Shown here: piece after piece, positions 43,747 through 53,635 of the stretch
How the letters are laid out: every line of letters starts with the position of its first letter
Numbering within the stretch: position 1 is the first letter of the stretch
NCBI RefSeq assembly: GCF_025345565.1
Contig: NZ_CP054475.1
Location: 193,845 to 257,844, forward strand
Length of the DNA stretch: 64,000 nt
Reading direction: 5' to 3'
From: Thalassolituus hydrocarboniclasticus
GTDB taxonomy: Bacteria; Pseudomonadota; Gammaproteobacteria; Pseudomonadales; Oceanobacteraceae
Program-made: the position numbers and the translations under genes
The notes under the pieces: model-generated
Seen by the model: the letters and a program-made list of their open reading frames with translations, nothing else
Told to the model about the DNA's origin: nothing
The model's database searches: none

Positions 43747-46700
43747 GCCAGGACTACATCGCCCTGGAATGGGTAAAAGGGGAAATCGAAGAGACTCTGC
43801 AGCAGGCCCAGCAGGCGCTGGAAGCTTATGTGGAGAATCCCCAGGACAAAAGCCGGCTGAAATTCTGCCTGAGTTACCTGCATCAGATTCACGGTACTCT
43901 GCAGATGGTCGAATTCTATGGTGCCGCTCTGCTGGCTGAAGAGATGGAGGCTATCGCGTCAGCGCTGGCCGAATCTGCGCTGGGCAATGAGCGCGACGGT
44001 CTCGAAGTGCTGATGCAGGCCATTATTCAGCTGCCGCATTATCTCGAACACGTCAAAGTTGGCCGCCGCGATCTGCCGGTGGTGCTGCTGCCAATTCTTA
44101 ACGAGCTGCGTTCAGCACGGGGCGAAAGCTTCTTGTCTGAAACGGCTCTGTTTGCACCGAACATTCAGCAGAATGCTGCACTGAGCGATGCTCAGGCAGA
44201 GGCTTTTGCCAGCGATGATTTCCGTAACTGGGCACGTAAAATCCGTCAGATGCTGCAGACTGCGACCCTGCAGCTGCTGCAGAACAAGCAGCCGGATGTC
44301 GCCAAACAATATCTGAACAAAGCTTTTGCCCGCCTGCACAAAGCGCTGGGTAAAACGCCGCAGGGTCTGGTGTGGTTGCCGGCGCTGGCATTCAGCGAAT
44401 GGCTGCTCAAGCAGCAACATTTGCCAAACAGTGCCAAACAACTGCTGCGTCAGCTGGATCATTTGCTGAAAACCGCCATTGAAGAAGGTGCTGCGGCTAT
44501 TAATCAGCCGCCATCGGATGAGCTGCTGAAGAACCTGCTGTTTTATGTCGCCCGTACTGATGTCAGCGGTGAAGCTATCCGTCAGGCGCAGGAACAGTTT
44601 GGTCTGCGTCAGGCGCTGCCGACAGAAGCAGAAATCCAGCAGGAACGTGATGCCTTATCCGGCCCCGACCGCGATACCGTAGGCCATGTGCTGGGCGCAC
44701 TGGTGGAAGAAATTGCGGCTATTAAAGATCGTCTCGATCTGCTGGTGCGTAGCGATGACGACCGTAAAGATTCTCTCGCAGCGATTGCGCCAAACCTGAA
44801 ACAGGTTGCCGATACCATGGGTATGCTCGGTCTGGGCATGCCGCGTAAGGTGATGCAGGAACAGCAGAGTCTGGTTGCCCGTCTGCTCGACAGTGACACA
44901 ATCGATGACAGCCACCTGCTCGATATGGCCGGAGCTTTGTTGTATGTCGAAGCCACGCTGAGTGGTATGCAGCGTGAAGGTGACCTCAACGCCCATGCGG
45001 GCGAAAGTACCCTGTCTGATGCTCAGAAAGCCGTGCTGCGTGAAGCGCGTAATGTGCTGGAGCAGGTAAAAGACGCCATCGTTGAATACATCGCCAAACA
45101 ATGGTCAGTTGACGAGCTGCAGGATGTTCCGGGCCTGCTGCACACCATTGAAGGTTCGCTGAACATGATCCCGCTGCCACGGGTGGCAGGTATCCTGTCG
45201 CGTGCCGCTGCTTTCGTGCAAACGCAGCTGATTGATGAACGTCTGAAGCCACAATGGTCGGTGCTGGATATTCTGGCCGACGTCCTGAGTGGTGTTGAAT
45301 ACTTTATCGAACGTTACTCCGAGAATCCGCGCAGTGCCGGTGCTGAGTTGCTGGATAAAGCTGAAGTCTCGTTGCAGGATTTACCGGCGACAGAAGGACT
45401 CGGCGACGCGCTGGATGATATCTCGTTTGATGGCAGCGAAAATCTGCCGGAAGCAGACATTACGTCTTTCGGCGATGCGCTCAGCATCGACGAAGATGAT
45501 GATGCTGAAATCGTGCATGCCGAGCCTGAGCAGCCGGACGAGGTTGAAATTGATCTGCCTGAGGCAGACGAGTCACCGGTAGACGTCAGCGATGACAATG
45601 TGATCAGCCTGGACAGCATTGCCGGCGATGACATCCGTTTCGATTTTGATGAGCAACCAACGGCAGATGATTCTGCAGATCTGCATGAACTGGTTGACCA
45701 TCTGCGCGAGCAGCAGGCTGAAGACGAACAGGCAGAAGAACAGACGTCAGCCACCGTTGCCGGGCCTGAAGTAATTGCTGCGGAAGCGGTTACGCCAGCT
45801 CCGGCTGTTGCTGAAGAAGACGATGATGATCTGATTGATGATGAGATCATTGAAATCTTCCTCGAAGAAGCCGAGGAAGTAACAGAAACCCTGAATGAAT
45901 TCTGGCCACAGCTGATCGCCGATCTGAGCGATAAAGAAGCGCTGACCACCGTGCGTCGTGCGTTCCATACCCTTAAGGGTAGCGGCCGCATGGTTAAAGC
46001 CGAGTTTATCGGTGAGCTGGCCTGGTCTGTTGAGAACATGTTTAACCGTGTACTCGACAACACCATCGAAATTGATGCCAACCTGATTGCACTGGTTGAT
46101 CATGTGATCAGTCAGCTGCCATTGCTGATTGATGATTTCCGCCATAAGCGTGCGGCATCGATCGCCACGCAACCGCTGATGGATTACGCCACTGCACTGG
46201 CTAATGGTGATGCTGTCGCCGCTTTTTCCCCAACGGAAAATGCCGCTGATACTCAGGCGCCAGACTTAGCACCTGAGCCGGAAGTACAACAGGCCGGCGC
46301 AGACGACAGCAGTGACGATGATGAAGACGATGCACTGCTGGAAGTGTTCGAAGGCGAAGCCCGTTCTCATCTGATAACGCTGGATGAGTTTGTGCAGGAA
46401 TCGCGTGAAGAAGACTTTATCAACTCCCTCAGCGATCAGCTGCAGCGTGCTCTGCATACGTTAAAAGGCAGCGCGCATATGGCCGGCATTACCGCCATTG
46501 CCAATGTGGCTTCGCCGCTGGAGCGCCTGATCAAAGAATTACGCGCGTATCAGATTAACAACAGTGCCGAAGTGGTTGAACTCATTGCCACAGGTTCGGC
46601 ACTGATTGCCTCGGCTCTGGAAAGCCGCGAGCTGTTGCTGGCTGAATACATCGACGGTGCTGACGCTTATGTTGAGCGCCTGCAGTTGTTGGAAAAACAA

Positions 46701-49700
46701 TTGCTGGAGCCTCTGCGTGTTGATGATTCTTCCCGCCGCGGACCGAATCCACAGGCGATTTCCCAGTTCCTGGCGCAGGGCATGGATTCACTGCTGGACG
46801 CTGACCGGTTACTGAACCGCTGGCATAAAGATCAGGATGACAGCGTGCTCAGCGCACTGGGTCAGGACCTGCAGGAAGTTGCAGCAGGTGCAGCCGAAGC
46901 CGAAGTGCCGCATATTCAGGCCTTAGCCGATGCGCTGAATAATCTGTATCTGCGTATCCAGAACGAGCAGGCAGAGCCAGCCGAAGATTTACTGGCACTG
47001 GCGGCTGAAGCTCATGAAGCGGTACTGGCAATGATGGATTGCCTGGCCGCGGGCCAGGAAACCCAGAGCCCGGATGAGTTGCTGATGCGCATCCGTAACT
47101 GGCAGTTCCCGCTGCCGGACGTTGCTGATGATGATCTGCCGGTACTGCAGCTGGATGATATCGTTAGCGATGACATTGCTAACGATGATACTGATGCCGA
47201 TGATCTGACGATTGATATCGACGCAGACGACATCACTCTGACCGATAACGTTTTCGCTGCCGGCGATGACACGGATACCGGTATTGAAGAAGCTGCCGGT
47301 GATGTCTTCGACCTGAGTGATGAAATCGACGACGAGTTGCTGTCTGCTCTGCCGCAAGAGCAAGAGCAAGACCAGCAGGAAGAAGATTTGCCACGTGCGG
47401 AATCTGAAGTACAGCCTGCTGTTCAGCCCATAGCGCAGACCGAAACGCGCAACGAAATGGAAATGCTGCCGCTGCCGGCGGTAGAAGATGGCGACGAAGA
47501 TGAGATTCTGGAAATTTTCCTCGAAGAAGCGCAGGAAATTACCGAATCCGTTGAAACGGCTCTCCAGCGCTGGCGTCAGCATCCGGATAATTTACTGCAC
47601 GTAGCCCAGCTGCAGCGTGAGCTGCACACCCTGAAAGGTGGTGCACGTATGGCTGAGTTGTCGGAAGTCGCCGACCTTTGCCATGAGCTGGAAACCCTGT
47701 ACGAAAATATCAACGATGGCCGTCTGGCGGTGCAGCTACAGGTTTTTGATCTGCTCGACCGTGCCCATGATGAGCTGGGAAGCCAGCTGGATGCTGTGCG
47801 CGAAGGCGTACGCCCGCAGCCTGCAGATGAAATGATTGTGGCTATTCGCCAGTATCTGAAAGGTGAAGCCTTTGGCGAATTGCCGGAAGAGTTGGATGAT
47901 TCGGTCAGCGCAGAAAGCGATGCTGAGGAATTCAGCGAACAGCCTCCTGTGCCGGTGGTGCAGTCAGAAACGCTGGATGAGTCAGACCGTGAAATTCTGG
48001 AGATCTTCCTCGAAGAAGCCCACGAGCTGCAGGAATCTCTCGATCGTGCGCTGCACAGCTGGGAGCAGGAGCCGGCTAATACCGAAGGTGCTGAAGAAGC
48101 CCAGCGGGTGCTGCACACTCTGAAAGGTGGTGCACGTCTTGCCGGTCTGACTGAGATCGGCGATCTGGCGCACAACTTTGAAGCCAATATCCTGAAAGCC
48201 CAACAAGGGCAGATTGAGCGCTCAGCGGCGTTCTTCCAGTCTGCTTACCAGCGTCAGGATGAACTGATCAATAAGATTGATGCAGTCGAAGCCATGCTGG
48301 CTTCTGACGGTCTGGTGGTGCTGGGTGAAAAATCCCTGGTTGTTGAACCGCTGACCATTGATGCCGAGTCTGAAAACAGCGCTGACACTGAAATCCTGCC
48401 GGATGAAACAGCCGCTCAAGTAAGCTCTGCAGACGTAACTCCGGTTGCGGAAGCTGATCCGGCGCCGGCAGCCGATCCGGCGTCGAATGTTGTGCCGCTG
48501 CGCCGTAGTGCGCCGGAAGCACCAAAACAGGATAAGGCCGCCGCTCAGCAGGCTGCGCGTAAGGCGCCGCAGGAGCTGGTGAAAGTCTCTGCCGATCTGC
48601 TCGACAACCTGGTGAACCTCGCCGGTGAAACTTCCATTGGTCGTGGTCGTCTGGAACAGCAGGTTACCGACTTCTCCCATACCCTCGACGAAATGGATAT
48701 GACACTCGATCGTCTGCGCGATCAGCTGCGTCGTCTGGATATGGAGACCGAGGCTCAGGTGATTTTCCGTCAGGAACGTCAGGGCCCGGATTACGAAGAT
48801 TTCGACCCGCTGGAAATGGACCGTTATTCGGCCATGCAGCAGCTGTCGCGTGCGCTGGTTGAATCAGCTTCGGATTTGCTCGACCTGAAAGAGACGCTGA
48901 GTCACAAGACCCGCGATGCAGAAACCCTGTTGCTGCAGCAGAGCCGGGTTAACACGGAACTGCAGGAAGGTCTGATGAAGACCCGCATGGTGCCGTTCCA
49001 GCGTCTGGTTCCGCGTCTGCGCCGTATTGTGCGTCAGGTCAGTCTGGAGCTGGATAAACAGGTTGAGCTGCGCGTTCACAACGCCGACGGTGAGATGGAT
49101 CGTACCATTCTCGAACGTATGATTTCACCGCTGGAGCACATGGTGCGTAACGCGGTTGACCATGGTATCGAGAATCCGGCCCAGCGTGCGGCGGCCGGTA
49201 AACCGGATGTCGGTAATATCGAGCTGGATATCAGCCGTGATGGCGGCGACGTGGTTCTGACCATGAGCGATGACGGCCGCGGGGTGAATCTCGAGGCGGT
49301 TAAGCGCAAAGCGATCGAACGCGGACTGATGGACCCGGATGCCCAGCTGTCCGATCAGGAAATTATGCAGTTTATTCTGCAGGCTGGTTTCTCGACCGCC
49401 GAAGCCGTGACCCAGATTTCCGGTCGTGGTGTGGGTATGGACGTTGTATCCAGCGAAATCAAACAGATGGGCGGCAGCGTTGAGATTCAGTCGGAAGCCG
49501 GTGCCGGTACCCGCTTTATTATCCGTCTGCCGTTCACCGTATCGGTTAACCGTGCACTGATGGTGCGCGTGGGTGACGACCTGTACGCCGTGCCGCTGAA
49601 TAACATTCAGGGTATTGTGCGGGCGCCGGTGGCGCAGCTGCAGTCGCTTTATGAACAGCCGCAGGCCGAACGCAAATACCATTACGCCGGCACCGATTAC

Positions 49701-50411
49701 CGCATCGAATACCTGGGCGTGATGCTGGAAAACGAAGCGCAGCCGAAATTCAGTGCTCAGCACATACCGTTGCCGGTACTGCTGATCCGCGGCGCGATAC
49801 CTTTTGCTCTGCAGGTAGACTCGCTGCTCGGCTCACGTGAGATCGTGGTAAAAACCCTCGGCCCGCAGTTTGCCAGCGTGATGGGTGTGTCCGGCGGTAC
49901 CATTCTGGGTGATGGTAGCGTGGTTATCATTCTCGATCTGCCGGCGATGATCCGTACCCAGGCGAGTCTGGAATATCAGCAGGCGAAACTGCTCGACAGT
50001 CAGGCAGCCGAACGTCGTCACGAACTGGAAAACCGTTTACCGCGAATTCTGGTGGTGGATGACTCGGTGACGGTACGTAAGGTAACCAGCCGTCTGCTGG
50101 AGCGTAACGGCATGGAAGTATTCACCGCCAAAGACGGTGTGGATGCGATGGCGACGCTGCAGGATCACAAACCGGATCTGATGCTGCTCGATATCGAAAT
50201 GCCACGTATGGACGGTTTCGAGGTTGCATCGCTGGTGCGCCACGATTCCCGTCTGAAAGATATCCCGATCATTATGATCACCTCGCGTACCGGTGATAAA
50301 CACCGTGAGCGGGCGATGTCGATTGGCGTGAATGAATATCTGGGTAAACCGTTCCAGGAAGATTTGCTGCTCGGCACGATGAACCGTCTGCTGGGGCGCG
50401 AGGAAGACTGA
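43743..50411 (+). CDS. chpA: ChpA/PilL hybrid CheA-type histidine kinase
   Basis: The central kinase of the Pil-Chp system, 2222 residues. I count four canonical Hpt sites of form HTLKG[S/G]: H742, H905, H1295 and H1458. Two degenerate ones stand earlier: LHQIHGTLQMVEF near 47-50 and HTIEGSLNM at 467. Acidic Asp/Glu linkers join them. Then follow the CheA dimerisation helix (~1610), the ATPase (N1803 in NAVDHG, DDGRGV, GRGVGMDVV), a CheW domain, and a receiver with phospho-accepting D2150 in LLDIEMPRMDG. The P. aeruginosa protein is ~2470 residues with eight Xpt sites, so this one is somewhat shorter. The neighbouring acidic repeats around Hpt 3 and 4 look like a duplication. Confidence 0.95.
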   Translation: MSQDYIALEWVKGEIEETLQQAQQALEAYVENPQDKSRLKFCLSYLHQIHGTLQMVEFYGAALLAEEMEAIASALAESALGNERDGLEVLMQAIIQLPHYLEHVKVGRRDLPVVLLPILNELRSARGESFLSETALFAPNIQQNAALSDAQAEAFASDDFRNWARKIRQMLQTATLQLLQNKQPDVAKQYLNKAFARLHKALGKTPQGLVWLPALAFSEWLLKQQHLPNSAKQLLRQLDHLLKTAIEEGAAAINQPPSDELLKNLLFYVARTDVSGEAIRQAQEQFGLRQALPTEAEIQQERDALSGPDRDTVGHVLGALVEEIAAIKDRLDLLVRSDDDRKDSLAAIAPNLKQVADTMGMLGLGMPRKVMQEQQSLVARLLDSDTIDDSHLLDMAGALLYVEATLSGMQREGDLNAHAGESTLSDAQKAVLREARNVLEQVKDAIVEYIAKQWSVDELQDVPGLLHTIEGSLNMIPLPRVAGILSRAAAFVQTQLIDERLKPQWSVLDILADVLSGVEYFIERYSENPRSAGAELLDKAEVSLQDLPATEGLGDALDDISFDGSENLPEADITSFGDALSIDEDDDAEIVHAEPEQPDEVEIDLPEADESPVDVSDDNVISLDSIAGDDIRFDFDEQPTADDSADLHELVDHLREQQAEDEQAEEQTSATVAGPEVIAAEAVTPAPAVAEEDDDDLIDDEIIEIFLEEAEEVTETLNEFWPQLIADLSDKEALTTVRRAFHTLKGSGRMVKAEFIGELAWSVENMFNRVLDNTIEIDANLIALVDHVISQLPLLIDDFRHKRAASIATQPLMDYATALANGDAVAAFSPTENAADTQAPDLAPEPEVQQAGADDSSDDDEDDALLEVFEGEARSHLITLDEFVQESREEDFINSLSDQLQRALHTLKGSAHMAGITAIANVASPLERLIKELRAYQINNSAEVVELIATGSALIASALESRELLLAEYIDGADAYVERLQLLEKQLLEPLRVDDSSRRGPNPQAISQFLAQGMDSLLDADRLLNRWHKDQDDSVLSALGQDLQEVAAGAAEAEVPHIQALADALNNLYLRIQNEQAEPAEDLLALAAEAHEAVLAMMDCLAAGQETQSPDELLMRIRNWQFPLPDVADDDLPVLQLDDIVSDDIANDDTDADDLTIDIDADDITLTDNVFAAGDDTDTGIEEAAGDVFDLSDEIDDELLSALPQEQEQDQQEEDLPRAESEVQPAVQPIAQTETRNEMEMLPLPAVEDGDEDEILEIFLEEAQEITESVETALQRWRQHPDNLLHVAQLQRELHTLKGGARMAELSEVADLCHELETLYENINDGRLAVQLQVFDLLDRAHDELGSQLDAVREGVRPQPADEMIVAIRQYLKGEAFGELPEELDDSVSAESDAEEFSEQPPVPVVQSETLDESDREILEIFLEEAHELQESLDRALHSWEQEPANTEGAEEAQRVLHTLKGGARLAGLTEIGDLAHNFEANILKAQQGQIERSAAFFQSAYQRQDELINKIDAVEAMLASDGLVVLGEKSLVVEPLTIDAESENSADTEILPDETAAQVSSADVTPVAEADPAPAADPASNVVPLRRSAPEAPKQDKAAAQQAARKAPQELVKVSADLLDNLVNLAGETSIGRGRLEQQVTDFSHTLDEMDMTLDRLRDQLRRLDMETEAQVIFRQERQGPDYEDFDPLEMDRYSAMQQLSRALVESASDLLDLKETLSHKTRDAETLLLQQSRVNTELQEGLMKTRMVPFQRLVPRLRRIVRQVSLELDKQVELRVHNADGEMDRTILERMISPLEHMVRNAVDHGIENPAQRAAAGKPDVGNIELDISRDGGDVVLTMSDDGRGVNLEAVKRKAIERGLMDPDAQLSDQEIMQFILQAGFSTAEAVTQISGRGVGMDVVSSEIKQMGGSVEIQSEAGAGTRFIIRLPFTVSVNRALMVRVGDDLYAVPLNNIQGIVRAPVAQLQSLYEQPQAERKYHYAGTDYRIEYLGVMLENEAQPKFSAQHIPLPVLLIRGAIPFALQVDSLLGSREIVVKTLGPQFASVMGVSGGTILGDGSVVIILDLPAMIRTQASLEYQQAKLLDSQAAERRHELENRLPRILVVDDSVTVRKVTSRLLERNGMEVFTAKDGVDAMATLQDHKPDLMLLDIEMPRMDGFEVASLVRHDSRLKDIPIIMITSRTGDKHRERAMSIGVNEYLGKPFQEDLLLGTMNRLLGREED

Positions 50412-50412
50412 C

Positions 50413-51453
50413 ATGGCCTTGCCCAGGGTAGGCATCCTGGCCGACGACCGGCTGCAGCAACACCTGCTCAAATCCGCTTTGATTCATTTCGGGTTTGATG
50501 TGGTGATCAATACTGATCCGCAGCGTTTCGTGCTGCTGGATCATACTGAAATGCAGCTGGATGCCTGGCTGGTGGATCTGCGTCAGGAAGACGATGAAGA
50601 AAATATGCAGTGGCTCGAACAGCTGCTGGATGGCGATGTGCCGGTTTTGCTGGGGCTGGAAAAAGCGCCGCAAAAAACCTGCGCTACGTATCCCAAGTGG
50701 GAAAAACGTCTGTACGGCAAGATGCGGGAGATCATTAAAGTCACTCCGGTGGTGGCCGAAGATGTCTCCGTACTGGACCGTCTGAATACACCAACAACAA
50801 CTCCCCGGATACCTTTGCCTGGTGTATTTGCCAATCAGGATTTCAGCGGTAAAGCCGCTGTTCAGGTCTGGGTGCTGGGTGCCTCTCTGGGCGGTCCGGG
50901 GGCGGTCAAAGATTTTCTCGATGCCTTGCCCGGTGGGCTGCCTGTGGCATTTATTTATGCCCAGCATATAGATCCGCGTTTTGAAGAAACCCTGTGCAAA
51001 ACCATCGGTCGTCATGCCCAGTATCAGCTTAAGAACTTTGTTGCCGGCGAAGTACTGAACTGCGGAGAAGTACTGGTGGCACCGATCAGTGATGAATTCC
51101 GTTTTGACGGTGATGGCCTGCCGCGCAGTCTGGAACGTTCCTGGCCCGGACCTTATGGCCCGTCTATTGATCAGGTGATTCTGAATGTGAACGAATACTT
51201 CGGCCAGCGGGCCGGGTATATTCTGTTCAGTGGCATGGGTAATGATGGTTCAGAAGCCGTGATGAGCCTGAAAGACAGCAAAGTGCCGGTCTGGGCACAG
51301 GCACCGCAGAGCTGTGCCAATGCTTCGATGCCGGAAAGTGCGATTGAAACCAGTCGCGTCAATTATATCGGTGACCCATATCAGCTGGCATTACAGCTGG
51401 TGAATTGCGTTAAACACAGCTGGATAAATATTCATGAGCCAATCCATCACTAA
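50413..51453 (+). CDS. chpB: CheB-type methylesterase ChpB
   Basis: A 346-residue protein with a C-terminal methylesterase: LGASLGGPGAV (nucleophile S158), YAQHIDP (H185) and SGMGNDGSEA (D278). It removes methyl groups from PilJ. The N-terminal ~125 residues look like a receiver (VGILADDRLQQHLLKSAL) without a clear phospho-acceptor in the usual place (LDAWLVDLRQEDDEE). It follows chpA by one base and overlaps chpC. Confidence 0.93.
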   Translation: MALPRVGILADDRLQQHLLKSALIHFGFDVVINTDPQRFVLLDHTEMQLDAWLVDLRQEDDEENMQWLEQLLDGDVPVLLGLEKAPQKTCATYPKWEKRLYGKMREIIKVTPVVAEDVSVLDRLNTPTTTPRIPLPGVFANQDFSGKAAVQVWVLGASLGGPGAVKDFLDALPGGLPVAFIYAQHIDPRFEETLCKTIGRHAQYQLKNFVAGEVLNCGEVLVAPISDEFRFDGDGLPRSLERSWPGPYGPSIDQVILNVNEYFGQRAGYILFSGMGNDGSEAVMSLKDSKVPVWAQAPQSCANASMPESAIETSRVNYIGDPYQLALQLVNCVKHSWINIHEPIHH

Positions 51454-51907
51454 AACCAATACACCGGATCAGGTCGATTGTCTGCTGATTCCACTGAAAG
51501 ATAAAAACCTGCTGTTGCCGAACGTATCAGTGGCAGAAATTGTGCCTTTTTCTCATTTGCTGACCACCGCCTCCAGTGTTGACTGGATTCTCGGCCGAAT
51601 CGACTGGCGCGGCACACCGGTCCCCGTACTGTGCTATGAAATGCTCAACCGTCAGTCGGCTCCTGCGCCAAATCCCAATGCCCGTTTTGCTATTGTAAAT
51701 GGTGTTGGTGCGCATCCGCAGATGCCGTTTTATGCGGTACTGGTGCAGGGTATTCCGAGTCTCGTACATATCCGCGAAAGCGAAATTCAGGAAGTAGAAG
51801 CCATGCATATGGGTGACTTCGATCAGATGGCTGTCAGTATTGGCCAAGATGCTGCGATGATTCCTAATCTTGAGCTGGTTGAGCAGTCTTTGTTGCGTCA
51901 TATCTGA
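51434..51907 (+). CDS. chpC: CheW-like protein ChpC
   Basis: The second CheW-like protein of the cluster, 157 residues. It has CLLIPLKDKNLLLPNVSVAEIV, ILGRIDWRGTPVPVLCYEML and YAVLVQGIPSLVHI. In P. aeruginosa ChpC is thought to link further receptors to the kinase. It starts inside chpB, 20 bases before its end. I see no chpD or chpE after it; glycan genes follow. Confidence 0.9.
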   Translation: MSQSITKTNTPDQVDCLLIPLKDKNLLLPNVSVAEIVPFSHLLTTASSVDWILGRIDWRGTPVPVLCYEMLNRQSAPAPNPNARFAIVNGVGAHPQMPFYAVLVQGIPSLVHIRESEIQEVEAMHMGDFDQMAVSIGQDAAMIPNLELVEQSLLRHI

Positions 51908-51958
51908 CCTACGCCATTTCTTTATATTCGTAACGGCAGCTTACGAACGCGCGGTTCT

Positions 51959-52984
51959 ATGAAACGAATTCTTATCATTAAGATGTCTGCTTTAGGCGAC
52001 ATCTTGCACACCTTGCCGGCGGTGAGTGACGCACTGCAGGCCGATCCCGATATCTGTTTTGACTGGCTGTGTGAACAGCCTTTTATGGATGTTGCCCGTT
52101 TGCATCCGTCTGTCAGACAGGTTATCGGACATCCGCGCTTACGCTGGAAAAAAAATCGCTGGTCGATACAGACTCTGCGCGAACAGTTTGCTTTTTATAA
52201 AGCGCTGCGGCGCGAAAAGTATGATCTGGTGATTGATGCTCAGGGCCGGATTAAATCGGCACGGGTAGGCTGGCTCAGCGGCAGTCCGGTCGTTGGACTC
52301 GACAAAAATTCAGCTACAGACTCTGAAACACGCTTATTTTACCGCGAGGGCTATAACGTACCGCGCGATATGAATGCCGTGGAGCGGGTGCGTAAATTGT
52401 TCGCTCAGGCGCTGGGATACCAGTATCAGGGGGAACCCGACTTTGGTATTCAGAGTCACACACTGGATAATGCCTTTCCTGAATATACCGGTGCCTGGAT
52501 CTGTTTCCACGGCACAACCTGGGCGTCCAAACACTGGCCTGAAGCGAACTGGATGGATCTTCTGAACCTGGCAAAACAGGAACAGCAGATGGTGTTGCTC
52601 CCCTGGGGAAGTGAGCAGGAAAGACAGCGGGCAGAGCGCCTGACCGCCGCAGCTCAGTGGGGCGTTGTACTGCCAAAACTGTCGCTGTGGCAATTATCCG
52701 GAATTATCAGTCGTTGTGCAGCAGCAGTCGGCGTTGATACCGGTTTAATGCACATTGCCGCTGCCTGTGGCGTGCCTACCGTTTCTGTATTTGGCAGCAC
52801 CAGCGTGGCTTTAACCGCTGCCCATGGTAAGCGGGTAATTAATCTGGCTTCTTCGTATTCATGCTCTCCCTGTCTGAAAAAAACATGTCCTTTGAATGAG
52901 GAATCACCGCCCTGTTATGCGGAGTTAAATGCGACCAGCGTCAGGGATACTGTCAGGAAATTAGCAGGTAAACATTGTGAGTAA
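51959..52984 (+). CDS. waaC: Lipopolysaccharide heptosyltransferase I-like (GT9)
   Basis: A glycosyltransferase family 9 enzyme of 341 residues that likely adds the first heptose to the Kdo residues of lipid A core. Motifs are RILIIKMSALGDILHTLPA at the N-terminus, YDLVIDAQGRIKSA, ICFHGTTWASKHWPEANW and VGVDTGLMHIAAACGVPTVSVFG near residue 258. These blocks fit WaaC better than WaaF. It overlaps the next gene by eight bases, so a glycan operon of four genes begins here. Confidence 0.9.
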   Translation: MKRILIIKMSALGDILHTLPAVSDALQADPDICFDWLCEQPFMDVARLHPSVRQVIGHPRLRWKKNRWSIQTLREQFAFYKALRREKYDLVIDAQGRIKSARVGWLSGSPVVGLDKNSATDSETRLFYREGYNVPRDMNAVERVRKLFAQALGYQYQGEPDFGIQSHTLDNAFPEYTGAWICFHGTTWASKHWPEANWMDLLNLAKQEQQMVLLPWGSEQERQRAERLTAAAQWGVVLPKLSLWQLSGIISRCAAAVGVDTGLMHIAAACGVPTVSVFGSTSVALTAAHGKRVINLASSYSCSPCLKKTCPLNEESPPCYAELNATSVRDTVRKLAGKHCE

Positions 52985-53633
52985 ACTGCTTGTATGTGGT
53001 TTTTACACCGAGAGCTATCGTGACGACATTGAACGTCTGGAAATATCTCTGAAACGTTTTTCGATGGACTATCAGTTCACTCCGGTTGAGCCACAAAGTT
53101 GCTGGGAAGCAACCACAGGTCTTAAGCCACAGGTGCTGCGCCAGTGTTTACTGGATAACCCTGAGCGTGATGTTCTGTACATTGATGCCGATGCATTTGT
53201 GCGGCGGGAAATTACCGGCTTTGATGATTTTGAAGGTGATATTGGTATTCACTTTAATGAGCAGGGCGGTAAACGCGCGTCACACAGCATCCGCACCGGA
53301 ACCATTTTTCTGCGCAATACACCGGCTACGCTGGATTTTCTTGATAAGTGGATTGCCAAGCAGGCGCTGAATGATCATTACTGTGACCAGGATAGCTTTC
53401 AGCTGGCTTACGACGAGCCCCATTCCGCAACATTCTTTAACCTGCCGGTCGAATACGTCAAAATTTTCGACAAAGATAATGTGAAATCCTATATCGAGCA
53501 TTTTCAGGCCAGTCGCCGCAATGAAGACAACAAAGCGGTCAGCCGCAAGCGCCAGAAAAAAGTCCGCAATCTGATTCTGCTGTTGGTGAACTTTGCGCTT
53601 TATGGTCTGTTTTATTATCTGGGAGGGCTGTAG
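52977..53633 (+). CDS. Putative nucleotide-diphospho-sugar glycosyltransferase
   Basis: A 218-residue protein of GT-A-like form: KLLVCGFYTESYRDDIERLEISLKRF, and the metal-binding DxD in VLYIDADAFVRR near residue 65. Later RTGTIFLRNTPATLDFLDKW and DQDSFQLAYDE resemble nucleotide-diphospho-sugar transferases that act on cell-surface glycans. A hydrophobic C-terminal segment (residues ~197-216) may anchor it to the membrane. The start is GTG, overlapping waaC. Donor and acceptor are unknown. Confidence 0.8.
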   Translation: MSKLLVCGFYTESYRDDIERLEISLKRFSMDYQFTPVEPQSCWEATTGLKPQVLRQCLLDNPERDVLYIDADAFVRREITGFDDFEGDIGIHFNEQGGKRASHSIRTGTIFLRNTPATLDFLDKWIAKQALNDHYCDQDSFQLAYDEPHSATFFNLPVEYVKIFDKDNVKSYIEHFQASRRNEDNKAVSRKRQKKVRNLILLLVNFALYGLFYYLGGL

Positions 53634-53635
53634 AG

